Positions 49,225 through 59,478 of a stretch of DNA of 64,000 nt are shown one piece after another. A program made the position numbers and the translations under genes. This stretch comes from Streptomyces ferrugineus. Its GTDB lineage: Bacteria > Actinomycetota > Actinomycetes > Streptomycetales > Streptomycetaceae. The notes beneath the pieces were generated by a model. That model was not told the origin of the DNA and searched no databases. It was given only the letters and a program-made list of their open reading frames with translations. Every line of letters starts with the position of its first letter. The first letter of the stretch is position 1. The stretch lies in NCBI RefSeq assembly GCF_015160855.1, contig NZ_CP063373.1, positions 5,704,001 through 5,768,000 of the forward strand. The letters are read 5' to 3'.

Positions 49225-49638
49225 TCACACGCCGCCGAACAGCGCGCTCAGCCCTCGCTCCACGACCGCCTCCAGGTCCTCCTCGCCGGCCGCGACCACG
49301 GCGTACGTCCGCAGCAGGAAGCGGTGGAGCGCGGAGGTGTCGAACTGGAGCAGCGCCATGCCGTGGGGCGAGTGCAGCTCCACGACCGTCCGCTCCTGGC
49401 CGCACGGCCAGATGTGCACGTCCCCGTCGCCCGCCGGGCCGCGCAGCCCCGCCTCCAGCAGGCCGCGCGCGAAGGTCCAGGTGGCGCCCTGGCCGTCGAG
49501 CGAGACATCGCCCGGGAAGTCGACGTAGACCGCCAGCGGGTCCGTGGAGGCGTACCGCAGCGTGGCCGGTACCGGGATCTCCCGCTCCTCGCCGGTGATG
49601 AGACGGGCGCGGGCGGGCTGCTCGAGGGCGATGTCCAT
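49225..49638 (-). CDS. SsgA-like protein (SALP)
   Basis: 137 residues from ATG 49638. SALP fold with the characteristic TLRYASTDPLAVYVDFPGDVS and TWTFARGLLEAGLRGPAGDGDVHIWP blocks and HSPHGMALLQFDTSALHRFL. SsgA and relatives guide septum placement and peptidoglycan remodelling at sporulation in Streptomyces. Which SALP this is cannot be told from sequence alone. Monocistronic; convergent with the baeRF gene. Confidence 0.9.
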   Translation of the reverse strand: MDIALEQPARARLITGEEREIPVPATLRYASTDPLAVYVDFPGDVSLDGQGATWTFARGLLEAGLRGPAGDGDVHIWPCGQERTVVELHSPHGMALLQFDTSALHRFLLRTYAVVAAGEEDLEAVVERGLSALFGGV

Positions 49639-50068
49639 GGGCGGTCTCCCCTGCGGGTCGGCGGTCGGACGGTTTTGCCGCTGTGCTTTTACGACTCCGC
49701 AGGTGCCCTTCGCATTACACCGACGTGCACGTCAATTTTGTGAGCTGCATCACCCCAGATGGGTGCAACCGAACGATCGAGGGCCACTTTCGCCACACCC
49801 CTGGAACACGCGGCCCTCGAACATGCGCATGAGGGCCGTTCGATCGCCGCGAAGGGCCATCAAATCCCGTACGCCGACTACGACTTGATCCCCTCGGCCA
49901 CGTACACAATTCGCGTGACTCGACCGCCCGGAGAAGACTCTGGCATATGCCAGACGCACCACCGCAACGGGTGTTGCCAAATCCCTTACAGGGCGTCGCG
50001 GGCTGTGCAACAGTCGTAACGGTCCTTCCGTCAGCCTTGGTCGTACCGTCCCCGCCTCGGAGTGCGTC
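49639..50068. other. Intergenic region
   Basis: 430 bp between divergent SsgA-like and phosphatase genes. No supported gene and no clear terminator. It is less GC-rich than its surroundings near 49680-49960, with runs such as TTTTGTGAG and ACACAATTC, as expected for promoters. I see no strong symmetrical operator. Confidence 0.5.
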
Positions 50069-51466
50069 ATGCCGCCCCATGTCTCTGCGGACCACCCCGC
50101 CGCCCAGCCGCCCGGGCGCGGCTCGGTCGACGCGCTCATATCGCAGACGCGACGGCTCAAGGGCGATGTCGACGCCGTGCGGCGGGACACCCGGAGCGAC
50201 GGTTCGGATCCGCGGGAGCGGTGGCAGCGAGCGCTGTGCGACCTCGCGCTGCACCAGCTCAACGACCTGGACGAGCACCTCGGGCAGCTCCGCGAAGGCC
50301 CGCCCGCCACACCGTCGGCGCCCGCGCCCCGGAGCGGATCGCTGCTCAGCCGGGTCGGCAGCGCGGAGTGGAACCTGCTGACGGACGAGGCCGGTTGGTC
50401 CGGCGAGCTCTACCAGATCCTGGGCCGCGACCCCGCGTCGGCGCCGCTCAGCCTCGACGAGCTGCCGTCCGTGGTGCTCGAGGAGGACCGGCCGAAGCTG
50501 ACGGCGATGGTCACCGGCTGCCTGGTCGACGCCAAGCCCATCGACGGGGAGTTCCGGATCGTACGGCCGGACGGCGAGGCCCGGACCGTGCACATGATGG
50601 GCGAACCCGTGCTCGACTCTGACGGAAGCACCGCCTCGATGTGGGCCGTGCTACGGGACGTCAGCGAACTGCGCCGAAGCCAACGCGCCGTGAGTGAGAC
50701 CCGTGACTCGCTCCAGCGCCACCGGCACCTGGCACAGACCGAGCACCGGCTCGCGGTCGAGTTGCAGGAAGCTGTGCTGCCGCCGTGGCGCGGCTCCCTG
50801 CGACTCCCGCACCAAGGCCCCGAGACACTCGACCTCGCGGCCCACCACCTGCCGTCGTCGACGAGCGCACTGATCGGCGGCCACTGGTACGACGCACTCG
50901 AACTGGCCGACGGCGAGACGCTGTTGAGCGTCGGCGACCTCACCGGCCACGGAGTCGCCGTGACCTCCGGCATGGCGACCCTGCTGGGCGCCGTACGCGG
51001 CATGGCGATGGCCGGCACCCAGCCGGGGCAACTGATGTCCTGGCTCAACCAGTTACTCGACGCCACCGTCCAGCCCGCCCTCGGCAGCGCCGTGTGCTGC
51101 CGCTACCGCCCCGACACCCGCACCCTGACCTGGGCGCAGGCCGGACACCCCGCCCCGCTGCTGTTCCGCGACGGGACGGGGCGCAGGCTGAACGCGCCGG
51201 ACGGCGTCCTGCTCGGTGCCTCCTCGGGGGCCGAGTACGCCCAGGCCGAGGAGACCCTCGAAGTGGGCGACCTGCTGCTGCTGCACACCGACGGACTGGT
51301 GCCGGGGCACAGCGGAGCGGACTCGGTGAGCCTCCTCCTCGGCCTGGGCCCCCGCCTCGGCGAGACAGACACGGCACAGGACTGTGTACGGCTGGTCGTG
51401 GACGAGTTCGGTGAGAGTGAGCGCGCGGACGACGCCTGCGTGCTCGTGGCCAGGGTGGTGTCCTAG
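50069..51466 (+). CDS. PAS-domain PP2C (SpoIIE-type) phosphatase
   Basis: 465 residues. Acidic/helical N-terminus (1-90), PAS domain about 95-205 (SRVGSAEWNLLTDEAGWSGELYQILG, IDGEFRIVRPDGEARTVH), coiled coil about 205-235, SpoIIE domain about 235-465. The phosphatase domain has VGDLTGHGVAV (D290), AGHPAPLLF and ADDACVLVARV, but the first metal motif reads IGGHWYDAL instead of GGDWYD (H272). It may act on anti-sigma antagonists. Leu329 (51053-51055) is a TTA codon, so translation should depend on bldA. No ribosome site is obvious before ATG 50069. Confidence 0.88.
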   Translation: MPPHVSADHPAAQPPGRGSVDALISQTRRLKGDVDAVRRDTRSDGSDPRERWQRALCDLALHQLNDLDEHLGQLREGPPATPSAPAPRSGSLLSRVGSAEWNLLTDEAGWSGELYQILGRDPASAPLSLDELPSVVLEEDRPKLTAMVTGCLVDAKPIDGEFRIVRPDGEARTVHMMGEPVLDSDGSTASMWAVLRDVSELRRSQRAVSETRDSLQRHRHLAQTEHRLAVELQEAVLPPWRGSLRLPHQGPETLDLAAHHLPSSTSALIGGHWYDALELADGETLLSVGDLTGHGVAVTSGMATLLGAVRGMAMAGTQPGQLMSWLNQLLDATVQPALGSAVCCRYRPDTRTLTWAQAGHPAPLLFRDGTGRRLNAPDGVLLGASSGAEYAQAEETLEVGDLLLLHTDGLVPGHSGADSVSLLLGLGPRLGETDTAQDCVRLVVDEFGESERADDACVLVARVVS

Positions 51467-51476
51467 GGGAAGTCCC

Positions 51477-52970
51477 CTATGCCGGTGCGCTGTCGCCGCC
51501 CGGCCGCTTCGCCTTGGGCAGCGCCAACCGGATCTCCTCCCGCAGTTCATGGATCTTCGGGTAGCTGGAGTACTCGGCGGTGAGCCGGTACATCTGGCGC
51601 AGCCGGTCCCAGGTGCGGCCGGACGAGTTCTGCCCCATCGACACCAGGGCGAGCCGGGCGAAACTGTCCGCCTGTTCGGGGTCGTCGGCGATGAAGCAGG
51701 CGGAGGCCATGGACAGGAAGTCGAAGATCTTCGACCGTTCCTGCGCGTCGACGCGCAGCGCCAGGGCCCGCTCCGCGTAGTGCTGGGCGTGCACGGCGGC
51801 GCCCGGCTCGAACTCCGCCAGTGTGCGGTAGGACAGGGCCTGCATGCCGTACAGGTCCGCCTCGTTGAACAGTTGCATCCAGCTCGGCGGCGGCACGTCG
51901 CCCTTGTCGGAGACGAACAGGTCCTCCGCCTGTCCGAGGGTGCGGCGCATGGCCTGGCTCTTGCCCTGGGACGCCTGTGCCCAGGCCTCGATGGTGTGGA
52001 ACATGGCCCTGGTGCGCGGCAGCACCTCGTCGCCGGAGCCGGACTGGGCCAGTTTCATGAGGTCGAGTGCGTCGTCGGGCCGGCCGAGGTGCACCATCTG
52101 GCGAGCCGCTCGGGAGAGCGCCTCCCCGGCGCGGGGCCGGTCGCCGCCCTCCCGGGCCGCGTGGGCGGCGATGACGAAGTACTTCTGGGCCGTGGGCTCC
52201 AGGCCGACGTCGTGCGACATCCAGCCCGCGAGAACGGCGAGGTTGGCGGCGACGCCCCACAGGCGCCGCTGGAGATGTTCGGGGTGATGGTAGGCGAGCA
52301 TGCCGCCCACCTCGTTGAGCTGGCCCACGACTGCCTTGCGTTGCAGCCCGCCGCCGCGGGCCGCGTCCCAGGCCCGGAACACCTCTACCGAGCGCTCCAG
52401 TTCCTCGATCTCCTGCGACCCGATGGGAGCGGCCTCGTAGCGGTCGAACCCGGCCGGGTCGGCGTGCAGGGGGTCGTCGAACTGGGGGGCGTCGGCCTTG
52501 AGGGCCGGGTCGGTGTGCAGCCAGTCGTGCATGGCGCTGCTGAGTGCGGATCCCGCGGCGAGCGCGGCACCCGCGCCCACCAAGCCGCGTCGGTTGAGCA
52601 TGAGGTCCATTCCCGTGAATTCGGTGAGGACCGCAGCCGTCCGCTCGGGCGCCCACGGCACACCGTCGGGATGCTCCACACTCCCGCCGTCCTGCCGTTT
52701 CCCCGCACGCCCGTGCCGGACCAGACCGAGGTCCTCGATGGTCACGACACGGCCGAGACGCTCGGTGAACAGGGCCACCAGTACCCGCGGCACCGGATCG
52801 CGCGGGATCTCTCCCATGTCGATCCACCGCCGCACCCGCGAGGTGTCGGTCGCCAGCTGGGGGTGGCCCATGGCCGCCGCCTGCCGGTTGACCAGCCTCG
52901 CGAGCTCACCCTTGGACCAGCCGGCCAGGCCGAACAGGTCCGCCAGGCGGGTGTTGGGTTCTCCGCTCAC
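51477..52970 (-). CDS. NsdA-like developmental/antibiotic regulator
   Basis: 497 residues from GTG 52970, with GGGG 6 nt upstream. The N-terminal segment TRLADLFGLAGWSKGELARLVNRQAAAMGHPQLATDTSRVRRWIDMGEIPRDPVPRV is an XRE-like helix-turn-helix of the NsdA/NsdB group. NRRGLVGAGAALAAGSALS is a short hydrophobic patch, followed by a long TPR-like helical region (VFRAWDAARGGGL..., QKYFVIAAHAAREGGDRPRAGEAL, SRAARQMVHLG). NsdA of S. coelicolor represses sporulation and antibiotic production; this protein has that family length. The paralogue group is large, so orthology is not certain. It lies between two TTA-containing genes. Confidence 0.78.
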   Translation of the reverse strand: MSGEPNTRLADLFGLAGWSKGELARLVNRQAAAMGHPQLATDTSRVRRWIDMGEIPRDPVPRVLVALFTERLGRVVTIEDLGLVRHGRAGKRQDGGSVEHPDGVPWAPERTAAVLTEFTGMDLMLNRRGLVGAGAALAAGSALSSAMHDWLHTDPALKADAPQFDDPLHADPAGFDRYEAAPIGSQEIEELERSVEVFRAWDAARGGGLQRKAVVGQLNEVGGMLAYHHPEHLQRRLWGVAANLAVLAGWMSHDVGLEPTAQKYFVIAAHAAREGGDRPRAGEALSRAARQMVHLGRPDDALDLMKLAQSGSGDEVLPRTRAMFHTIEAWAQASQGKSQAMRRTLGQAEDLFVSDKGDVPPPSWMQLFNEADLYGMQALSYRTLAEFEPGAAVHAQHYAERALALRVDAQERSKIFDFLSMASACFIADDPEQADSFARLALVSMGQNSSGRTWDRLRQMYRLTAEYSSYPKIHELREEIRLALPKAKRPGGDSAPA

Positions 52971-53204
52971 TTCAAGCCCCCAGGTTCTCGGCTGAGTTGA
53001 CAGTAGCCCCGCGAGAGTTGCCTCGGGACTATTCGCCAGGGTTCGCCAGGGTGCGCCAGATGGTGTGCCACTGCGCATCGGGTGTCAGGTAGGAACGCGC
53101 CACCCCGACCCGGTTCGCCGAGGGACATTCCCCAGGGTGCACCCGGGCGACCGGATCGGGCAGCGCTTTGACGTCGCAGGCACACGAAGGGATCTGTCTC
53201 TCCC

Positions 53205-54347
53205 ATGTACGCAGCATCGTCCTCCGTGTCCGCCCCGCCCCGGTCGCTGCGTGCCCGCCCGGCGGGCGGCGGCCCCTACCTCGCCCCCGCGCGGCCGGCG
53301 GCCACCCCTGTACTCGGTGCGGGCCGACCGCCGCGCGCCGCGGGGCTCGGCACCCAACCGCTCAGCGGGAGACTCGACTTGTCCGGCCCCCAGGGCGCCC
53401 AGCTGCGTTCGGCGATCGCGTCGGTGCACCGGATCTGCCCGGAGTTCGCGCCGGTCCAGGTGCTGCGCCGCAGTGGGCGATCCGTGCTCCTGGTCGGCAC
53501 GACCGGGCGCAGCACGGCCGTCGCCAAGTGTTTACTGGATCACTCGCCGGCCTGGGCCGAGCGGATCCGGCACGAAATAGCGGCATACCGCTCGTTCGTC
53601 CGGCACCGCCCCCCGGTGCGGGTGCCGAGACTGATCGCGGCGGATCCGGACAACGGCGTCCTCGTCATCGAGCGGATGCCGGGCCGGGTGGCGGCCCTGC
53701 AGCGGCACCCGGCCGAGGTGCCACCGCGCGCGGACATCAGGGCGGCACTCGGCGCGATCTGCCGGCTCAACACCTGGCGGCCGCCGGCGGGCACCTTCGA
53801 CGCGCCGTTGGACTACGCCGCCCGGATCTCCCGGTATCACGAGCTGGGGCTGCTCACCGACCGGGACATGGGCGATCTGCAGAAGCTGCTGCACGGCATC
53901 GCGGCGAGCGCGGGCCGGCACGGCATGGGCCAGTTCTGCCACGGCGACGCGTTGCTGTCGAACATCCTGCTCTCACCGGCCGGTCCAGTGCTGGTGGACT
54001 GGGAGCACGCGGGCTGGTACCTGCCGGGCTACGACCTGGCGACGCTGTGGTCGGTGCTCGGGGACGCGCCGGTGGCCCGGCGGCAGATCAGCCAGATCGC
54101 CCAGACAGCGGGTCCGGCGTCGCGGGACGCGTTCCTGGTGAACCTGATGCTGGTGCTGACCCGTGAGATCCGTACCTACGAGACGGCCGTGCAGCGTTCG
54201 ATGCACGACGCGACCCCGGCGGCACCGGGAGTGGCCCACCCGGGTGCTGCGCCGTCCGGCGAGGAACAGCGGCTGCTGCTGAGGCGGCTGCACGACGACT
54301 GTCAGCTGGCCCGGCGGGCCGTGCGCGCGGCGGTCGGCACTCGCTGA
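53205..54347 (+). CDS. Aminoglycoside-phosphotransferase-family protein with TTA codon
   Basis: 380 residues from ATG 53205. A Pro/Ala-rich N-terminal tail (1-55) precedes a kinase-like fold: [10 protein letters not shown] (ATP Lys), [14 protein letters not shown] (catalytic Asp/Asn), [17 protein letters not shown] (metal Asp). The C-terminus has an Ala-rich helix. Substrate unknown. Leu110 (53532-53534) is TTA, suggesting bldA-dependent translation. A strong hairpin follows. The divergent NsdA-like gene lies 235 bp away. Confidence 0.83.
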   Translation: MYAASSSVSAPPRSLRARPAGGGPYLAPARPAATPVLGAGRPPRAAGLGTQPLSGRLDLSGPQGAQLRSAIASVHRICPEFAPVQVLRRSGRSVLLVGTTGRSTAVAKCLLDHSPAWAERIRHEIAAYRSFVRHRPPVRVPRLIAADPDNGVLVIERMPGRVAALQRHPAEVPPRADIRAALGAICRLNTWRPPAGTFDAPLDYAARISRYHELGLLTDRDMGDLQKLLHGIAASAGRHGMGQFCHGDALLSNILLSPAGPVLVDWEHAGWYLPGYDLATLWSVLGDAPVARRQISQIAQTAGPASRDAFLVNLMLVLTREIRTYETAVQRSMHDATPAAPGVAHPGAAPSGEEQRLLLRRLHDDCQLARRAVRAAVGTR

Positions 54348-54357
54348 CGGGGACGGT

Positions 54358-54390
54358 GGCCCGCGGTACGCCCTTGGCGTACCGCGGGCC
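54358..54390 (+). terminator. Terminator after the phosphotransferase gene
   Basis: 15-bp perfect stem GGCCCGCGGTACGCC / GGCGTACCGCGGGCC with a 3-nt loop, followed by TTCGTG. It lies 10 bp after the stop. Confidence 0.85.
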
Positions 54391-54589
54391 TTCGTGTGTG
54401 CGGCCATCGGGGTACGCCTCTGACACCCCGCAGGCCAGGACGCCGTCACCACGAAACTCCCGGGGACGCCGGTGACGAGGGAATTCACCCGCCTCTTGGC
54501 ATGATTGACGGATCGTCGGACAGCCGGTACCACAGACCCACGCCCGGCCCCGCACGGCTCATCGCGCCCGACCGTCCCAGGAGGCTGCA

Positions 54590-56509
54590 TTGCGAGGATC
54601 CGTCACCGCCCTGGCCGCCGCGGCACTGCTGCTCCCTCTGCTCGGCGCGGCCCCGTCCGACACCCGGAACTCCGAGCACGGCCTCCAGTCGGCCTTCGCC
54701 TCCGCCGCCGCCGAGTACCACGTGCCGCAGAGCGTCCTGCTCGGAGTCTCCTATCTGCAGTCCCGCTGGGACGCGCACGGCGGGGCGGCCAGCGTGACCG
54801 GCGGCTACGGCCCGATGCACCTCACCGACGCCCGCACCGCGCTCGCCGAGGCCGACTCGCACCACGGCGACGGCTCGGAGGACCCGCGCGGCGACAGCGC
54901 CCGCCCGGCCCTGACCCCGAAGGCGAAACCGCCGAAGTCCTCCGAGGTCCCGGCCCGCCTCAGGACGCTGCCGAAGGCGGCCGAGCTGACCGGGCTGAGC
55001 CGCAGGCAACTGCGTACGGACCCGGCCGCCAACGTGGCCGGCGGCGCCGCGCTGCTCGCCGCCGCGCAGCGGGAGCTGGGCCGCCCGCTCAGCTCCGACC
55101 CGGCGGACTGGTACGGCGCGGTGGCCCGGTTCTCCGGGGCCGACGACACGGCGACGGCCGCGGCGTACGCGAACGACGTCTACGCCGTGCTGCGCACCGG
55201 GCAGGAACGCGAGACGGACTCCGGCCAGCTCGTGGCCCTGGCCGCCCAGCCGGACCTCTCCCCCGACACCGCGCAGTTGCGGCGGGCGGGGCTGCGCACG
55301 CTCGACGCCACGGAGACCGAGTGCCCGCCGACGGTGTCCTGCGAGTGGGTCCCGGCGCCGTACGAGGAGTTCGGGGAGGGCGACTACGGCAATCACGACC
55401 TGGGCGGTCGTCCGGCCTCGCAGCGCATCGAGTACATCGTCATCCATGACACGGAGGGCGCCTGGGACGGTGTCCTCAACATGGTGCAGGACCCCACCTA
55501 TGTGTCGTGGCAATACACCCTGCGCTCCACCGATGGTCACATCGCGCAGCATGTGAAGGCCAAGGACGTGGCCTGGCACGCGGGCAACTGGTACATCAAC
55601 GCCAAGTCGATCGGCCTGGAGCACGAGGGCTTCCTGGCGCGGCCGGACGCCTGGTACACGGAGGCGATGTACCGGTCCTCGGCGCGCCTGGTCCGCTACC
55701 TCGCCAAGAAGTACGGCATCCCGTTGGACCGACAGCACATCCTCGGCCATGACACCGTGCCGGGTCCGACCGCGTCGACGATCAGCGGTATGCACACCGA
55801 CCCGGGCCCGTACTGGGACTGGCGGCACTACTTCGAGCTGCTCGGCCGCCCCCTCGTACCCACCGCCGGCCCGAACGGCGGCCTGGTGACGATCCGCCCC
55901 GACTACGCCACCAACCGGCCCGAGTACACGGGCTGTGTCACCGCCGGCCGGCCCTGCGCGGACCACGGTTCGAGCGCGGTGCGGCTGTACTCCGGTCCCG
56001 GTGAGTCGTATCCCCTGATCAAGGACATCGGCCTGGGTTCCACCCCGTCCAAGGGCGTCAACGACCTGTCGTCGCGGGTCTCGACCGGGCAGCAGTACGC
56101 GGTCGCCGGCCGGGACGGTGACTGGACGGCGATCTGGTACCTGGGCCAGAAGGCGTGGTTCAGGAACCCGAGGAAGAACCCGACCGCGGTGAACGCGGCG
56201 GGGCAGGTGGTGACGCCGAAGGCCGGCCTGACGAGCGTCCCGGTGTACGGGCGCGCCTATCCCGAGGCCGCCGCCTATCCGGAGGGCGTCCCGGCGCAGA
56301 CGGTGTCGGCGCTGCCGTACACCTTGCCGGCCGGCCAGCGGTACGCGGTGGGCGGCAAGGTGCCGGGCGAGTACTACTACGCGGTGACCTTCGACGAGGC
56401 CTCGCACCGGGTCGTGACCGGCAAGGACCTGTACTACGAGATCCAGTTCGGTCATCGGGTGGGGTATGTGCGGGCGGCCGACGTGCGGGTGGTGCCCTCC
56501 GGCTCGTAG
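54590..56509 (+). CDS. Secreted N-acetylmuramoyl-L-alanine amidase
   Basis: 639 residues from TTG 54590, with AGGAGG 5 nt upstream. Signal peptide 1-21. A helical segment with VLLGVSYLQSRWDAHGG-type motif (about 38-210) resembles a lytic-transglycosylase-like fold. The Amidase_2 domain (about 280-425) has zinc ligands in YIVIHDTEG, DVAWHAGNWY and SGMHTDPGPYWDW. A C-terminal SH3-like repeat region follows (VRLYSGPGESYPLIKDIG, FVNQ-like Trp strands). It cleaves the amide between MurNAc and L-Ala in peptidoglycan. Amidases of this size are common Streptomyces secreted wall enzymes. Confidence 0.9.
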   Translation: MRGSVTALAAAALLLPLLGAAPSDTRNSEHGLQSAFASAAAEYHVPQSVLLGVSYLQSRWDAHGGAASVTGGYGPMHLTDARTALAEADSHHGDGSEDPRGDSARPALTPKAKPPKSSEVPARLRTLPKAAELTGLSRRQLRTDPAANVAGGAALLAAAQRELGRPLSSDPADWYGAVARFSGADDTATAAAYANDVYAVLRTGQERETDSGQLVALAAQPDLSPDTAQLRRAGLRTLDATETECPPTVSCEWVPAPYEEFGEGDYGNHDLGGRPASQRIEYIVIHDTEGAWDGVLNMVQDPTYVSWQYTLRSTDGHIAQHVKAKDVAWHAGNWYINAKSIGLEHEGFLARPDAWYTEAMYRSSARLVRYLAKKYGIPLDRQHILGHDTVPGPTASTISGMHTDPGPYWDWRHYFELLGRPLVPTAGPNGGLVTIRPDYATNRPEYTGCVTAGRPCADHGSSAVRLYSGPGESYPLIKDIGLGSTPSKGVNDLSSRVSTGQQYAVAGRDGDWTAIWYLGQKAWFRNPRKNPTAVNAAGQVVTPKAGLTSVPVYGRAYPEAAAYPEGVPAQTVSALPYTLPAGQRYAVGGKVPGEYYYAVTFDEASHRVVTGKDLYYEIQFGHRVGYVRAADVRVVPSGS

Positions 56510-56512
56510 GGG

Positions 56513-58885
56513 TCAGTCCGTCGCCTCCCAGGTGTAGCGCCGCCCCGCGACCGCCTTGAAGGTCAGCCGCCCGTCCTCGAACAGATCACTGCTCATGGTG
56601 AGTTCACGGGTGCGTGTCGCCTCGACGACGATGCGGGTCGCCCGTCGGTCCGCCCACTCGATGTCGAGGACGGCGCCGCCGCGGGCGCGCAGGCCGCGCA
56701 CCGAGCCGGCCGGCCAGGCGGCGGGCAGGGCGGGAAGTACCTCGATGACGTCGAACTGGCTCTGCAGGAGCATCTCCACGACTCCGGAGGTGGCGCCGAA
56801 GTTGCCGTCGATCTGGAACGGCGGGTGGGTGTCCCAGAGGTTGGGCAGGGTGGAGGACCTGAGCTGTTCGCGGAGCATCCGGTGGGCGTGGTCGCCGTCG
56901 CGCAGCCGGGCCCAGAAGTTGATCTTCCAGGCCTTGGACCAGCCGGTGCCACCGTCTCCGCGTGCGGTCAGGGAGACCTTGGCGGCGTCCGCCCACTTGC
57001 TGCCGGGTTCGATCCGCCGCCCGGGGTGCAGGGCGAACAGATGCGAGACATGCCGATGGGTGTCGGCGGGGTCGTCCAAGTCCTGCTTCCATTCCTGGAG
57101 TTGGCCCCAGGAACCGATGTGCAGGCCCGGGTCGAGCCGGGTCAGCGCCTCCTCGACGCGGCGACGGAACTCGGGCGTGTCGCCCAGGATCCGGGCCGCT
57201 TCGAGGGTGTTGGTCAGCAGGTCGTGCACGATCTGCTGCGACATGGCGGCGCCGGCCGTGAAGTCGCCGTGCTCGGGTGAGTAGCTGGGGGTGACGACGA
57301 GGGTTCCGTCGCGCGGGTCGGTGCGCAGGTTGTCGAGCCAGAACTCGGCGGCCTCCTTCATGACCGGGTACGCGGTGCCGCGCAGGTAGTCGGTGGAGCC
57401 GCCGAATCTGTAGTGCTCGTACATCTGCTGGGTGAGCCAGGCCGCCGCTTCGGGGAACCAGAACGCGGTCGCCCAGTCGTGCACTCCGGTGAAGCCGTAG
57501 GGGTTGGTCTCGTTGTGCACCACCCAGCCGCGCGAGCCGAACATCTCCTGTGCCGTACGGCGTCCGGGCGCTCGCAGGGCCTCGACGAAGCGGTCGTAGG
57601 GCGCCGTGGTCTCGGCGAGGTTGGCGGCCTCGGCGGGCCAGTAGTTCATCTGGAGGTTGATGTTGGTGTGGTAGTCCGCCGACCAGGGGGGTGTGGTGCT
57701 GTTGTTCCAGACGCCCTGGAGGTTGGCGGGCAGGGATCCGGGGCGTGAGGAGGCGATGAGCAGGTAGCGGCCGTACTGGAAGTAGAGGGCCTCCAGGGCG
57801 CGGTCCGCGGCGCTCGTCCCGCCGGTGTAGTCGGCCAGGAGTCGGTCCGTGGGGACGTCCGCGGGCAGTGACTGGCCGATGTCGAGGCCGACACGGCCGA
57901 AGAGGGCTCGGTGGTCGCGGACGTGCCGGACGAGCAGGGACTGGTAGCGGTCGCCCGCTTCGCCCACGGCGCGGCTGACGGCGGCGTGCGGATCCGGGCC
58001 GCGGTAGTCGGGGTAAGTGTCGGCGTAGTCCGTTCCGGCGGCCAGGACGAACCAGGCGCTGTCGGCGCCGGTCACGGTGAGGGTGCCGTCGGCGCCGGAG
58101 GTCACGGTGCCGCCCTGGGCGCGCACCCGGACCTGCGCCTCGAAGCGCAGGCCGTTGTCGGCGAGCGTGCCGCGCACGGTGAGGGTGCCGTCGGCGGCGG
58201 TGGCGGTGTGGTCGGCGCGCGGCGAGGTGTAGCGCAGGGTGAAGGTGACGTTGCCGGGCCGGTCGGCCGCGAGCCGTCCGACGATCACGCCGTCGGGGTG
58301 AGAGGCGAAGAAGTCCCTTTGGTGGCGCGTGCCTTGGTGGGTGTGGACGACCGTGGCGACGGCGTTGTCGAGGTCCAGCTCGCGCCGGTAGTCCGCCGGC
58401 GGTGTCGTCGGCGCGCCGGGCAGGTCGAGGTGGAGGTCGCCGAAGGTCTGGTGGGCGCCGTAGCCGGCCCTTGGCTGGCCGAGCCGGTCGGCCACCGTCT
58501 CGGGGTCGAGGGCGGTCCGCGCGTCGAGGTCGTCCTGTACGGCGGTGATCGCGCCGGGGCGGGGTGCGCGCCAGTTGCCGTGGTCGTAGCCCTGGACGGA
58601 GCCGGGGCCGCCGGTCCAGAGCGTCTTCTCGTTGAACTGGAGCCGTTCGGAGGCGAGCGTGCCGAACACCATGGCACCGAGGGCGCCGTTGCCGATGGGC
58701 AGGGCTTCGCGTTCCCAGTCGGCGGCCGGGGTGGCGTACCAGAGAACCGATGATCTCCTCGACACATCGGAGGAATCAGCGGCGGCAGCCTCTGCGGCTC
58801 CGGCTCCGAGGGCAAGCCCTCCGACCCCTCCGACCGCTGCTGTCAAGGTGGTCCTTCGAGTGATCCCATGAGGCTCATACGACAT
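56513..58885 (-). CDS. Secreted glycoside hydrolase family 95 (alpha-L-fucosidase-like)
   Basis: 790 residues from ATG 58885 ([20 protein letters not shown]); coding continues upstream in frame but is not gene-like. A Tat signal [20 protein letters not shown] precedes the GH95 domain. Landmarks: [39 protein letters not shown] (Asn pair), [11 protein letters not shown] (Glu) and [18 protein letters not shown] (Asp). GH95 enzymes are inverting 1,2-alpha-L-fucosidases, some acting on galactosides of plant polymers. The C-terminal domain is beta-rich. The start has AGGGG only 2 nt upstream. Convergent with the amidase gene, 3 bp apart. Confidence 0.93.
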   Translation of the reverse strand: MSYEPHGITRRTTLTAAVGGVGGLALGAGAAEAAAADSSDVSRRSSVLWYATPAADWEREALPIGNGALGAMVFGTLASERLQFNEKTLWTGGPGSVQGYDHGNWRAPRPGAITAVQDDLDARTALDPETVADRLGQPRAGYGAHQTFGDLHLDLPGAPTTPPADYRRELDLDNAVATVVHTHQGTRHQRDFFASHPDGVIVGRLAADRPGNVTFTLRYTSPRADHTATAADGTLTVRGTLADNGLRFEAQVRVRAQGGTVTSGADGTLTVTGADSAWFVLAAGTDYADTYPDYRGPDPHAAVSRAVGEAGDRYQSLLVRHVRDHRALFGRVGLDIGQSLPADVPTDRLLADYTGGTSAADRALEALYFQYGRYLLIASSRPGSLPANLQGVWNNSTTPPWSADYHTNINLQMNYWPAEAANLAETTAPYDRFVEALRAPGRRTAQEMFGSRGWVVHNETNPYGFTGVHDWATAFWFPEAAAWLTQQMYEHYRFGGSTDYLRGTAYPVMKEAAEFWLDNLRTDPRDGTLVVTPSYSPEHGDFTAGAAMSQQIVHDLLTNTLEAARILGDTPEFRRRVEEALTRLDPGLHIGSWGQLQEWKQDLDDPADTHRHVSHLFALHPGRRIEPGSKWADAAKVSLTARGDGGTGWSKAWKINFWARLRDGDHAHRMLREQLRSSTLPNLWDTHPPFQIDGNFGATSGVVEMLLQSQFDVIEVLPALPAAWPAGSVRGLRARGGAVLDIEWADRRATRIVVEATRTRELTMSSDLFEDGRLTFKAVAGRRYTWEATD

Positions 58886-58980
58886 GACCCCTGACGCTAG
58901 AGATCCGATGACTCTGCGACAAGGGTCATGACAAGACGAGCGGGCAGCGCGCTGCGCGGGGACGGCGGCGCGGGGGCGAC

Positions 58981-59478
58981 TCAGCCCTGCTGGAAGAGCT
59001 CCGCCGGCAGCGGCTTCAGGAGGGCGTACAGGTCGTCGGTGATGGGGCGGTCCCAGGCGGCGATGGTGACCAGGACGTTGTCGCTGCGGTCGAACTGGAC
59101 GCAGGAGATCCGGCTCTCGGAGAGCTTCAGCCGGCGCACGATCAGGAGGTTGTCGCCCTGCATCACGGGCACGTCCTCGCTGCCGACGACCGTGATCTCC
59201 TCGTCGTTGTCCAGCGCCAGCAGCAGCTGCGCGACCTCGAACGGGATCTCGCCCTCCGGCACCTCGCGGGCCGGGGAGCCCTCGGGCAGGTTGCCGATGA
59301 TCATCGCCGGACCGCGGCCGCCGAACAGGTCGTAACGCAGGAAGACGCCCTGGCAGCTGCCGTCGGGAGCGGGCAGCAGACCGGCACCCAGATTGCCGGG
59401 CCAGTCGCCCGGGTCCATGGCCAGTACGTCGAAGTCGGGCCCGGCGGGCGTGGCGCTGCGGCGGCGGAGGAACGACAT
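58981..59478 (-). CDS. Unrecognised small actinobacterial protein
   Basis: 165 residues from ATG 59478 ([26 protein letters not shown]). A single globular domain with conserved-looking strands ([88 protein letters not shown]). No signal peptide or membrane segment. I recognise it only as a conserved hypothetical protein of Streptomyces. A TACCAT box 6 nt before the start suggests leaderless transcription. Confidence 0.7.
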   Translation of the reverse strand: MSFLRRRSATPAGPDFDVLAMDPGDWPGNLGAGLLPAPDGSCQGVFLRYDLFGGRGPAMIIGNLPEGSPAREVPEGEIPFEVAQLLLALDNDEEITVVGSEDVPVMQGDNLLIVRRLKLSESRISCVQFDRSDNVLVTIAAWDRPITDDLYALLKPLPAELFQQG

